Shown here in pieces: positions 12,029-24,648 of a DNA stretch of 64,000 bases. The stretch spans positions 20,575,019 to 20,639,018 of the forward strand of contig CM049306.1 in NCBI GenBank assembly GCA_026874595.1. The letters are read 5' to 3'. The position numbers and the translations under genes were made by a program. The first letter of the stretch is position 1, and every line of letters starts with the position of its first letter. This DNA comes from Sipunculus nudus (taxonomy: Eukaryota; Annelida; Sipuncula; Golfingiida; Sipunculidae). A model generated the notes under the pieces. That model was not told the DNA's origin and made no database searches. It saw only the letters and a program-made list of their open reading frames with translations.

Positions 12029-13207
12029 TATTCCAGTAAGTGTTTGTCCCTTTTAATATTTGGTATATCCGGTATACGGATTACCCTAACCCTTTGGGCA
12101 TGAAATCCTCCCGTAATTTTTTGTCAATATTAATGTTTGGTATATTGGAGATACGGGTTACCCTAACCCTTCGGGCATGAAATACTCCAGTAAGTGTTTG
12201 TCACTCTTAATATATACTATATCTGTGATACGGGTTACCCTAACCCTTCAGGCATGGAAAACTCCAGTAAGCGTTTCTCACCATTAATATTAATATTCGT
12301 ATATCCATGATACGGGTTACCGTAAGCCTTTGGACATGAAATACTCCAATAGTTGCTTGTCACTATTAATATGTGCTAAATCTTGGATACAAGTTACCCT
12401 AACCCTACCTACAGGATATATTCCAGTTAGTGTTTGTTACTGTTTAAAATGTGCTATATCTGGTATACAGGTTACCCTAACCCTTTGGGCATGAAATACT
12501 CCAGTAAGCGTTTGTTACTTTGAATATTTGGTATATCTGGGATACGGGTTACCCTTCAGGTGTGAAAAACTTTAGTATGTATTTGTCACTATTAATATGT
12601 GCTATATCCGGTATATGGGTTACCCTAACCCTTCGGGCATAAAATAACCAGTAAGTGTTAGTCATTAATAAATATATCATAAATGCAAGATACGGGTTAC
12701 AGTAAATCTTTGGGCCTGAAAACTCCAGATTTTGTTTGTCACTATTAATATGCGCTAAATCTGGAATACGCGATCCCCTCACCCGATGGGCATGAAATCT
12801 GTCGTGTTTGTCACTATTAATATAAGGTATATCCAAAAACGGGTAACCCTAACCCTTCGGGCATGAAATACTCCAGTAAGTGTTTGTCCCTTTTAATATA
12901 TGCTATATATGTGATACGGGTTACCCTAACCCTTCAAGCATAAATACTCCAGTCAGTGTTTGTCACTAATATTAATATATGCTATAGCCAGGATATGGGT
13001 TACCTATCCATTCGGGCATGAAATCCTCCCAAAAATTTTTGTCAATATTAATGTTTGGTATATAGGAGATACGGGTTACCCTAACCCTTCGGGCATGAAA
13101 TACTCCAGTAAGTGTTTGTCACTCTTAATATATACTATATCTGTGATACGGGTTACCCTAACCCTTCAGGCATGGAAAACTCCAGTTAGTGTTTCTCACT
13201 ATTAAGA
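12029..13207. repeat. Satellite B core of the outer element
   Basis: Fifteen or so tandem, fairly diverged monomers of about 77 bp. Typical pieces are GTGTTTGTCACTATTAATAT, a TATATC step, ATACGGGTTACCCTAACCC, TTCGGGCATGAAATACTCC and AGTAA. Many monomers carry TTACCCTAACCC, that is, one and a half units of the CCCTAA telomere motif, but never an uninterrupted telomeric run. The block matches the right half of the inner element's core (about 23466-24648) and is about 1.45 kb shorter than that core. It sits between the two opposed satellite A arms like the loop of a hairpin. Confidence 0.9.
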
Positions 13208-14210
13208 TAAAGGGAGTGTGTCACAAGATTGTCACAAGATTGTCACAAACATGGCATAGACTTTCTCAAACAAATTTACAAGCAAGTATAAAGGATGTGT
13301 GTCACAAGATTGTCACTGTCACAAGATTGTCACAAACATGGCACCGACTTTCCTAAGCAAATTTACAAGCAAGTATTAAGGGTGTGTGTCACAATATTGT
13401 CACTGTCACAAGATTGTCACAAACATGGCATAGACTTTCCCAAGCATTTTTACAAGCAATTATAAAGGGTGTGTGTCACAAGATTGTCACTGTCACAAGA
13501 TTGTCACAAACATGGCATAGACTTTCCCAAGCAAATTTACCAGCAAGCATCAAGGGAGTGTGTCACAAGATTGTCACAAGATTGTCACAAACATGGCATA
13601 GACTTTCCCAAGCAAATTTACCAGCAAGCATAAAGGGTGTGTGTCACAAGATTGTCACAAGATTGTCACAAACATGGCATAGACTTTCCCAAACAAATTT
13701 ACAAGTAAGTATAAAGGGTGTGTGTCACAAGATTGTCACTGTCACAAGATTGTCACAAACATGGCATAGACTTTCCTAAGCAAATTTACAAGCAAGTATA
13801 AAGGGTGTGTGTCACAAGATTGTCACTGTCACAAGATTGTCACAAACATGGCATAGACTTCCCTGAGCAATTTTACAAGCAATTATAAAGGGTGTGTGTC
13901 ACAAGATTGTCACTGTCACAAGATTGTCACAAACATGGCACAGACTGTCCCATGAAAATTTACAACAAGTATAAAGGCTGTGTGTCACAAGATTGTCACA
14001 AGATTGTCACAAACATGGCATAGACTTTCCCAAGCAAATTTACCAGCAAGCATAAAGGGTGTGTGTCACAAGATTGTCACAAGATTGTCACAAACATGGC
14101 ATAGACTTTCCCAAACAAATTTACAAGCAAGTATAAATTGTGTGTGTCACAAGATTGTCACTGTCACAAACATGTCGCAAACATGGCACAGACTTTCCCA
14201 AGCAAATTTA
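13208..14210 (+). repeat. Satellite A, right arm of the outer element, part 1
   Basis: The same 87/81-bp monomers as the left arm but in reverse orientation (GTCACAAGATTGTCAC on the plus strand). It ends in a monomer cut at CAAATTTA, where the inner element is inserted; the array resumes at 28287. This portion matches inner positions about 24649-25651 closely. Confidence 0.93.
14203..14210. repeat. Inner target-site duplication, left copy (CAAATTTA)
   Basis: The octamer lies inside a satellite A monomer directly before the inner left terminus and recurs exactly at 28279-28286 directly after the inner right terminus. The undisturbed monomer, with a single CAAATTTA followed by GAAGCAAG, is present at 25644-25651 and 29043-29050. 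Confidence 0.93.
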
Positions 14211-14230
14211 GGGATTACCTCCATTTCCCC
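14211..14230 (+). repeat. Inner left terminal inverted repeat
   Basis: Identical over 20 bases to the outer left terminus at 3526-3545. Confidence 0.92.
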
Positions 14231-14379
14231 ATATCCACCATATTTGTTGTAGTTTTCCTCTTTATATATCATGTGACAAATGTAGAGGGTTGGGGGAATG
14301 GAGGACTGCAGACACAAGATCTGACCAAAGAAACCCTCTACACACATGGCCTTACTACCATTCTGTGCCATAGCAGTGG
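14211..14379 (+). mobile_element. Inner element, unique left end domain
   Basis: Matches outer 3526-3694 with one base difference noticed. It then passes directly into satellite A at a different monomer than in the outer copy, so the inner copy has lost the ~50 bp of non-satellite DNA and several kilobases of arm that follow the left end in the outer copy, or the outer copy gained them. Confidence 0.85.
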
Positions 14380-17300
14380 GACAGTCTATGCCATGGTTGT
14401 GACAATCTTGTGACAGTGACAATCTTGTGACACACACCCTTTATACTTGCTAGTAAATTTGCTTCGGAAAGTTTATGCCATGTTTGTGACAATCTTGTGA
14501 CAATCTTGTGATACACTCCCTTTATGCTTGCTGTTAAATTTGCTTGGGAAAGTCTATGCCATGTTTGTGACAATTTGTGACAGTGACAATCTTGTGACAC
14601 ACACCGTTTATACTTGCTTGTAAATTTGCTTGGGAAAGTCTATGCCATGTTTGTGACAATCTTGTGACAGTGACAATCTTGTGACACACACCCTTTATAC
14701 TTGCTTGTTAATTTGCTTGGGAAAGTCTGTTCCATGTTTGCGACATATTTCAACTTTGTGACAGTGACAATCTTGTGACACATACCCTTTATGCTTGCTT
14801 CTAAATTTGCTTGGGACTGTCTGTGCAATGTTTGTGACAATCTTGTGACAGTGACAATCTTGTGCCACAATCCCTTTTTACTTGCTTGTAAATTTGCTTG
14901 GGACAGTCTATGCCATGGTTGTGACAATCTTGTGACAGTGACAATCTTGTGACACACACCCTTTATACTTGCTAGTAAATTTTCATAGGAAAGTCTGTGC
15001 CATGTTTGTGACAATCTTGTGACAGTGACAATCTTGTGACACACACCCTTTATACTTGCTTGTAAATTTGCTCAGGAAAGTCTGTGCCATGTTTGTGACA
15101 ATCTTGTGACAGTGACAATCTTGTGACACACACCCTTTATAATTGCTTGTAAAATTGCTTGGGAAAGTCTATGCCATGTTTGTGACAATCTTGTGACAGT
15201 GACAATCTTGTGAAACACACCCTTTATACTTGCTTGTAAATTTGTTTGGGAAAGTCTATGCCATGTTTGTGACAATCTTGTGACAATCTTGTGACACACT
15301 CCCTTTATGCTTGCTTGTAAATTTGCTTGGGAAAGTCAATGCCATGTTTGTGACAATCTTGTGACAGTGACAATCTTGCGACACACACCCTTTATACTTA
15401 GTTGTAAATTTGCTCAGGAAAATCTGTGTCATGTTTGTGACAATCTTGTGACAGTGACAATCTTGTGACACACACCCTTAATACTTGCTTGTAAATTTGT
15501 TTGGGAAAGTCTATGCCATGTTTGTGACAATCTTGTGACAATCTTGTGACACACTCCCTTTATGCTTGCTTGTAAATTTGCTTGGGAAAGTCTATGCCAT
15601 GTTTGTGACAATCTTGTGACAGTGACAATCTTGTGACACACACCCTTTATAATTGCTTGTAAAATTGCTTGGGGAAAGTCTATGCCATGTTTGTGACAAT
15701 CTTGTGACAGTGACAATCTTGTGACACACACCCTTTATACTTGCTTGTAAATTTGCTTAGGAAAGTCTGTGCCATGTTTGTGACAATCTTGTGACAGTGA
15801 CAATCTTGTGACACACACCCTTTATTATTGCTTGTAAAATTGCTTGGGAAAGTCTATGCCATGTTTGTGACAATCTTGTGACAGTGACAATCTTGTGACA
15901 CACACCCTATATACTTGCTTGTAAATTTGGTGAGGAAAGTCTGTGCCATGTTTGTGACAATCTTGTGACAGTGACAATCTTGTGACACACACCCTTTATA
16001 CTTGCTTGTAAATTTGTTTGGGAAAGTCTATGTCATGTTTGTGACAATCTTGTGCCAATCTTGTGACACACTCCCTTTAAGCTTGCTGGTAAATTTGCTT
16101 GGGAAAGTCTATGCCATGTTTGTGACAATCTTGTGACAGTGACAATCTTGTGACACACACCCTTTATACTTGCTGGTAAATTTGCTTGGGACAGTCTATG
16201 CCATGTTTGTGACAATCTTGTGACAGTGACAATCTTGTGACACACACCCTTTATACATGCTTGTAAATTTGCTTGGGACAGTCTATGCCATGTTTGTGAC
16301 AATCTTGTGACAGTGACAATCTTGTGACACACACCCTTTATGCTTGCTTGTAAAATTGCTTGGGAAAGTCTATGCCATGTTTGTGACAATCTTGTGACAG
16401 TGACAATCTTGTGACACACACCCTTTATAATTGCTTGTAAATTTGCTTAGGAAAGTCTGTGCCATGTTTGTGACAATCTTGTGACAGTGACAATCTTGTG
16501 ACACACACCCTTTATACTTGCTTGTAAATTTGTTTGGGAAAGTCTATGCCATGTTTGTGACAATCTTGTGACACACTCCCTTTATGCTTGCTGGTAAATT
16601 TGCTTGGGAAAGTCTATGCCATGTTTGTGACAATCTTGTGACAGTGACAATCTTGTGACACACACCCTTTTTACTTGCTTGTAAATTTTCATGGGAAAGT
16701 CTGTGCCATGTTTGTGACAATCTTGTGACAGTGACAATCTTGTGACACACACCCTTTATAATTGCTTGTAAAATTGCCTGGGAAAGTCTATGCCATGTTT
16801 GTGACAATCTTGTGACAGTGACAATCTTGTGACACACACCCTTTATACTTGCTTGTAAATTTGTTTGGGAAAGTCTATGCCATGTTTGTGACAATCTTGT
16901 GACAATCTTGTGACACACTCCCTTTATGCTTGCTTGTAAATTTGCTTGGGAAAGTCTATGCCATGTTTGTGACAATCTTGTGACAGTGACAATCTTGTGA
17001 CACACACCCTTTATACTTGCTTGTAAATTTGCTTAGGAAAGTCTGTGCCATGTTTGTGACAATCTTGTGACAGTGACAATCTTGTGACACACACCCTTTA
17101 TACTTGCTGGTAAATTTGCTTGGGAAAGTCTATGTCATGTTTGTGACAATCTTGTGACAATCTTGTGACACACTCCCTTTATGCTTGCTGGTAAATTTGC
17201 TTGGGAAAGTCTATGCCATATTTGTGACAATCTTGTGACAGTGACAATCTTGTGACACACACCCTTTATACTTGCTTGTAAAATTTGTTTGGGAAAGTCT

Positions 17301-17860
17301 ATGCCATGTTTGTGACAATCTTGTGACAATCTTGTGACACACTCCCTTTATGCTTGCTGGTAAATTTGCTTGGGAAAGTCTATGCCATGTTTGTGACAAT
17401 CTTGTGACAGTGACAATCTTGTGACACACACCCTTTATACTTGCTGGTAAATATGCTTGGGACAGTCTATGCCATGTTTGTGACAATCTTGTGACAGTGA
17501 CAATCTTGTGACACACACCCTTTATACTTGCTTGTAAATTTGTTTGGGACAGTCTATGCCATGTTTGTGACAATCTTGTGACAGTGACAATCTTGTGACA
17601 CACTCCCTTTATAATTTCTTGTAAAATTGCTTGGGAAAGTCTGTGCCATGTTTGTGACAATCTTGTGACAGTGACAATCTTGTGACACACACCCTTTATA
17701 CTTGCTTGTAAATTTGTTTGGGAAAGTCTATGCCATGTTTGTGACAATCTTGTGACAATCTTGTGACACACTCCCTTTATGCTTGCTGGTAAATTTGCTT
17801 GGGAAAGTCTATGCCATGTTTGTGACAATCTTGTGACAGTGACAATCTTGTGACACACAC

Positions 17861-19740
17861 CCTTTATACTTCCTATTAAATTTTCATGGGAAAGTCTGTG
17901 CCATGTTTGTGACAATCTTGTGACAGTGACAATCTTGTGACACACACCCTTTATAATTGCTTGTAAAATTGCTTGGGAAAGTCTATGCCATGTTTGTGAC
18001 AATCTTGTGACAGTGACAATCTTGTGACACACACCCTTTATACATGCTTGTAAATTTGCTTAGGAAAGTCTGTGCCATGTTTGTGACAATCTTGTGACAG
18101 TGACAATCTTGTGACACACACCCTTTATACTTGCTTGTAAATTTGTTTTGGAAAGTCAATGCCATTTTTGTGACAATCTTGTGACAATCTTGTGACACAC
18201 TCCCTTTACTTGCTTGTAAATTTGCTAAGGAAAGTCTGTGCCATGTTTGTGACAATCTTGTGACAGTGACAATCTTGTGACACACACCCTTTATACTTGC
18301 TTGTAAATTTGTTTGGGAAAGTCTATGCCATGTTTGTGACAATCTTGTGACAATCTTGTGACACACTCCCTTTATACTTGCTTGTAAATTTGCTTGGGAA
18401 AGTCTATGCCATGTTTGTGACAATCTTGTGACAGTGACAATCTTGTGACACACACCCTTTATACTTGCTTGTAAATTTGCTTAGGAAAGTCTGTGCCATG
18501 TTTGTGACAATCTTGTGACAGTGACAATCTTGTGACACACACCCTTTATACTTGCTTGTAAATTTGTTTGGGAAAGTCTATGCCATGTTTGTGACAATCT
18601 TGTGACAGTGACAATCTTGTGACACACTCCCTTTATGCTTGCTTGTAAATTTGCTTGGGAAAGTCTATGCCATGTTTGTGACAATCTTGTGACAGTGACA
18701 ATCTTGTGACACACACCCTTTATAATTGCTTGTAAAATTGCTTGGGAAAGTCTATGCCATGTTTGTGACAATCTTGTGACAATCTTGTGACACACTCCCT
18801 TTATGCTTGCTGGTAAATTTGCTTGGGACAGTCTATACCATGTTTGTGACAATCTTGTGACAGTGACAATCTTGTGACACACACCCTTTATACATGCTTG
18901 TAAATTTGCTTGGGACAGTCTATGCCATGTTTGTGACAATCTTGTGACAGTGACAATCTTGTGACACACACCCTTTATGCTTGCTTGTAAAATTGCTTGG
19001 GAAAGTCTATGCCATGTTTGTGACAATCTTGTGACAGTGACAATCTTGTGACACACACCCTTTATACTTGCTTGTAAATTTGCTTAGGAAAGTCTATGTC
19101 ATGTTTGTGACAATCTTGTGACAATCTTGTGACACACTCCCTTTATGCTTGCTGGTAAATTTGCTTGGGAAAGTCTATGCCATGTTTGTGACAATCTTGT
19201 GACAGTGACAATCTTGTGACACACACCCTTTTACTTGCTTGTAAATTTGCTTAGGAAAGTCTGTGCCATGTTTGTGACAATCTTGTGACAATCTTGTGAC
19301 ACACTCCCTTTATGCTTGCTGGTAAATTTGCTTGGGAAAGTCTATGCCATGTTTGTGACAATCTTGTGACAGTGACAATCTTGTGACACACACCCTTTAT
19401 ACTTGCTTGAAAATTTGCTTGGGACAGTCTATGCCATGTTTGTGACAATCTTGTGACAGTGACAATCTTGTGACACACACCCTTTATACTTGCTTGTAAA
19501 TTTTCATGGGAAAGTCTGTGCCATGTTTGTGACAATCTTGTGACAGTGACAATCTTGTGACACACACCCTTTATGCTTGCTTGTAAAATTGCTTGGGAAA
19601 GTCTATGCCATGTTTGTGACAATCTTGTGACAGTGACAATCTTGTGACACACATCCTTAGACTTGCTTGTAAATTTGCTTAGGAAAGTCTGTGCCATGTT
19701 TGTGACAATCTTGTGACAGTGACAATCTTGTGACACACAC
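17861..19740. repeat. 1,880-bp tandem duplication in satellite A, copy 1
   Basis: The sequence of this segment repeats at an offset of exactly 1,880 bp in 19741-21620. Three long translated blocks inside each copy are identical residue for residue. The rare junction CTTCCTATTAAATTTTCATG starts both copies. After the second copy a partial third pass runs to about 21890 but has the ordinary TTGCTTGTAAA instead. Confidence 0.88.
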
Positions 19741-21620
19741 CCTTTATACTTCCTATTAAATTTTCATGGGAAAGTCTGTGCCATGTTTGTGACAATCTTG
19801 TGACAGTGACAATCTTGTGACACACACCCTTTATAATTGCTTGTAAAATTGCTTGGGAAAGTCTATGCCATGTTTGTGACAATCTTGTGACAGTGACAAT
19901 CTTGTGACACACACCCTTTATACATGCTTGTAAATTTGCTTAGGAAAGTCTGTGCCATGTTTGTGACAATCTTGTGACAGTGACAATCTTGTGACACACA
20001 CCCTTTATACTTGCTTGTAAATTTGTTTTGGAAAGTCAATGCCATTTTTGTGACAATCTTGTGACAATCTTGTGACACACTCCCTTTACTTGCTTGTAAA
20101 TTTGCTAAGGAAAGTCTGTGCCATGTTTGTGACAATCTTGTGACAGTGACAATCTTGTGACACACACCCTTTATACTTGCTTGTAAATTTGTTTGGGAAA
20201 GTCTATGCCATGTTTGTGACAATCTTGTGACAATCTTGTGACACACTCCCTTTATACTTGCTTGTAAATTTGCTTGGGAAAGTCTATGCCATGTTTGTGA
20301 CAATCTTGTGACAGTGACAATCTTGTGACACACACCCTTTATACTTGCTTGTAAATTTGCTTAGGAAAGTCTGTGCCATGTTTGTGACAATCTTGTGACA
20401 GTGACAATCTTGTGACACACACCCTTTATACTTGCTTGTAAATTTGTTTGGGAAAGTCTATGCCATGTTTGTGACAATCTTGTGACAGTGACAATCTTGT
20501 GACACACTCCCTTTATGCTTGCTTGTAAATTTGCTTGGGAAAGTCTATGCCATGTTTGTGACAATCTTGTGACAGTGACAATCTTGTGACACACACCCTT
20601 TATAATTGCTTGTAAAATTGCTTGGGAAAGTCTATGCCATGTTTGTGACAATCTTGTGACAATCTTGTGACACACTCCCTTTATGCTTGCTGGTAAATTT
20701 GCTTGGGACAGTCTATACCATGTTTGTGACAATCTTGTGACAGTGACAATCTTGTGACACACACCCTTTATACATGCTTGTAAATTTGCTTGGGACAGTC
20801 TATGCCATGTTTGTGACAATCTTGTGACAGTGACAATCTTGTGACACACACCCTTTATGCTTGCTTGTAAAATTGCTTGGGAAAGTCTATGCCATGTTTG
20901 TGACAATCTTGTGACAGTGACAATCTTGTGACACACACCCTTTATACTTGCTTGTAAATTTGCTTAGGAAAGTCTATGTCATGTTTGTGACAATCTTGTG
21001 ACAATCTTGTGACACACTCCCTTTATGCTTGCTGGTAAATTTGCTTGGGAAAGTCTATGCCATGTTTGTGACAATCTTGTGACAGTGACAATCTTGTGAC
21101 ACACACCCTTTTACTTGCTTGTAAATTTGCTTAGGAAAGTCTGTGCCATGTTTGTGACAATCTTGTGACAATCTTGTGACACACTCCCTTTATGCTTGCT
21201 GGTAAATTTGCTTGGGAAAGTCTATGCCATGTTTGTGACAATCTTGTGACAGTGACAATCTTGTGACACACACCCTTTATACTTGCTTGAAAATTTGCTT
21301 GGGACAGTCTATGCCATGTTTGTGACAATCTTGTGACAGTGACAATCTTGTGACACACACCCTTTATACTTGCTTGTAAATTTTCATGGGAAAGTCTGTG
21401 CCATGTTTGTGACAATCTTGTGACAGTGACAATCTTGTGACACACACCCTTTATGCTTGCTTGTAAAATTGCTTGGGAAAGTCTATGCCATGTTTGTGAC
21501 AATCTTGTGACAGTGACAATCTTGTGACACACATCCTTAGACTTGCTTGTAAATTTGCTTAGGAAAGTCTGTGCCATGTTTGTGACAATCTTGTGACAGT
21601 GACAATCTTGTGACACACAC
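19741..21620. repeat. 1,880-bp tandem duplication in satellite A, copy 2
   Basis: Second copy; no difference from copy 1 was found where I compared them. Near-perfect identity in a fast-evolving satellite implies a very recent unequal exchange, or an assembly duplication. Confidence 0.88.
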
Positions 21621-22024
21621 CCTTTATACTTGCTTGTAAATTTTCATGGGAAAGTCTGTGCCATGTTTGTGACAATCTTGTGACAGTGACAATCTTGTGA
21701 CACACACCCTTTATAATTGCTTGTAAAATTGCTTGGGAAAGTCTATGCCATGTTTGTGACAATCTTGTGACAGTGACAATCTTGTGACACACACCCTTTA
21801 TACATGCTTGTAAATTTGCTTAGGAAAGTCTGTGCCATGTTTGTGACAATCTTGTGACAGTGACAATCTTGTGACACACACCCTTTATAATTGCTTGTGA
21901 AATTGCTTGGGAAAGTCTATGCCATGTTTATGACAATCTTATGACAATCTTGTGACACACTCCCTTTATGCTTGCTGGTGAATTGGCTTGGGAAAGTCTA
22001 TGCCATGTTTGTGACAATCTTGTA

Positions 22025-24648
22025 AGTGTTTGTCACTCTTTAATATATCCTATATATGTGATACAGGTTACCCTAACCCTACCTACAGGAAATACTCCAG
22101 TTAGTGTTTGTCACTAATATTAATATATGCTAAAGCCAGGATATGGGTAACCTATCCGTTTGGTCATAAAATATTTCAGTAAGTATTTGTCCCTTTTCAT
22201 ATTTGTTATATCCCGTATACGGATTACCCTAACCCTTCGGGCATGAAATCCTCTCGTAAGTTTTTTGTCAATATTAATGTTTGGTATATTCGAGATACGG
22301 GTTACCCTAACCCTTCGGGCATGAAATACTCCAGTAAGTGTTTTTCACTCTTAATATATACTATATCTCTCATACGGGTTACCCTAACCCTTCATGCATG
22401 GAATTCTCCAGTAAGTGTTTCTCACTATTAATATTAATTTTCGTATATCCAGGATACGGGTTACCGTAAGCCTTCGGACATGAAATACTCCAGTAAGTGT
22501 TTTTTACTTTGTTTTTGGTATATCTGGGATACGGGTTACTCTTCAGGTACGAAAAACTCCAGTATGTATTTGTCACTATTAATATGTGCAATATCCAATA
22601 TACGGGTTACCCTAACCCTTCGGGCATGAAATAACCAGAAAGTGTTAGTCACTAATAAATATATCGTAAATGCAATATACGGGTTACCGTAAATCTTTGG
22701 ACATGAAAACTCCAGATTTTGTTTGTCACTATTAATATGCGCTAAATCTGGGATTCGAGATACCCTAACCCGATGGACATGAAATCTGTCGTGTTTGTCA
22801 CTATTAATATAAGGTATATCCAAAAACGGGTTACCCTAACCCTTCGGGCATGAAATACTCCAGTGAGTGTTTGTCACTCTTAATATATACTATATCTGTG
22901 ATACGGGTTACCCTAACCCTTCAGGCATGGAAAACGCCAGTAAGTGTTTCTCATTTTTAATATTAATATTCGTATATCCATGATACGGGTTACCGTAAGC
23001 CTTCGGACCTGAAATACTCCAATAATTGTTTGTCACTATTAATATGTGCAAAATCTTAGATACGGGTTACCCTAACCCTACCTACAGGAAATATTCCAGT
23101 TAGTGTTTGTCACTGTTTAAAATGTGCTATATCCGGTATATGGGTTACCCTAACCCTTCGGGCATGAAATAACCAGTAAGTGTAATTCACTAATAAATAT
23201 ATCATAAATGCAAGATACGGGTGACCGTAAAACTTTGGACATGAAAACTCCAGATTTTGTTTGTTACTATTAATATGCGCTAAATCTGGAATACGAGATA
23301 CCCTAACCCGATCGGCATGAAATGCTTGGTTTGTCACTATTAATAAATGGTATATCTGAAAACGGGTAACCCTAACCCTTCGGGCATGAATACTCCAGTA
23401 AGTTTTTGTCACTAATATTAATATATGCTATAGCCAGGATATGGGTTACCTATCCGTTTGGTCATAAAATATTCGAGTAAGTGTTTGTCCCTTTTAATAT
23501 TTGGTATATCCGGTATACGGATTACCCTTACCCTTTGGCCATGAAATCCTCCCGTAATTTTTTGTCAATATTAATGTTTGGTATATTAGAGATACGGGTT
23601 ACCCTAACCCTTCGGGCATGAAATACTCCAGTAAGTGTTTGTCACTCTTAATATATACTATATCTGTGATACGGGTTACCCTAACCCTTCAGGCATGGAA
23701 AACTCCAGGAAGCGTTTCTCACTATTAATATTAATATTTGTATATCCATGATACGGGTTACCGTAAGCCTTCGGACATGAAATACTTCAATAGTTGCTTG
23801 TCACTATTAATATGTGCTAAATCTTGGATACAAGTTACCCTAACCCTACCTACAGGATATATTCCAGTTAGTGTTTGTCACTGTTTAAAATGTGCTATAT
23901 CTGGTATACAGGTTACCCTAACCCTTTGGGCATGAAATACTCCAGTAAGCGTTTGTTACTTTGAATATTTGGTATATCTGGGATACGGGTTACCCTTCAG
24001 GTGTGAAAAACTCTTGTATGTATTTGTCACTATTAATATGTGCTATATCCGGTATATGGGTTACCCTAACCCTTCGGGCATAAAATAACCAGTAAGTGTT
24101 AGTCATTAATAAATATATCACAAATGCAAGATACGGGTTACAGTAAATCTTTGGGCATGAAAACTCCAGATTTTGTTTGTCACTATTAATATGCGCTAAA
24201 TCTGGAATACGAGATCCCCTAACCCGATGGGCATGAAACCTGTCGTGTTTGTCACTATTAATATAAGGTATATCCAAAAACGGGTAACCCTAACCCTTCG
24301 GGCATGAAATACTCCAGTAAGTGTTTGTCCCTTTTAATATATGCTATATATGTGATACGGGTTACCCTAACCCTTCAAGCATAAATACTCCAGTCAGTGT
24401 TTGTCACTAATATTAATATATGCTATAGCCAGGATATGGGTTACCTATCCATTCGGGAATGAAATCCTCCCGAAAATTTTTGTCAATATTAATGTTTGGT
24501 ATATAGGAGATACGGGTTACCCTAACCCTTCGGGCATGAAATACTCCAGTAAGTGTTTGTCACTCTTAATATATACTATATCTGTGATACGGGTTACCCT
24601 AACCCTTCAGGCATGGAAAACTCCAGTTAGTGTTTCTCACTATTAAGA
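22025..24648. repeat. Satellite B core of the inner element
   Basis: About 2.6 kb of the ~77-bp monomer family with GGGTTACCCTAACCC and TTCGGGCATGAAATA. The right 1.2 kb aligns with the whole outer core (12029-13207); the left 1.4 kb is a related array present only here. The left junction cuts a satellite A monomer inside CAATCTTG and joins TAAGTGTTTGTCAC of satellite B. Confidence 0.9.

Larger units (their letters stand above)
14380..22024 (-). repeat. Satellite A, left arm of the inner element
   Basis: About 7.6 kb of 87/81-bp monomers in minus orientation. A private marker, TGCGACATATTTCAACTTTG (about 14738), matches the outer arm at about 7763. The distal half contains a large tandem duplication (17861-21620). 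All open frames here are consequences of the period being a multiple of three. Confidence 0.93.

Noticed and set aside
12029-13207. True telomere or long interstitial telomeric tract
   Set aside because: The CCCTAA motif appears only 1-1.5 times per ~77-bp monomer and never as an uninterrupted array.
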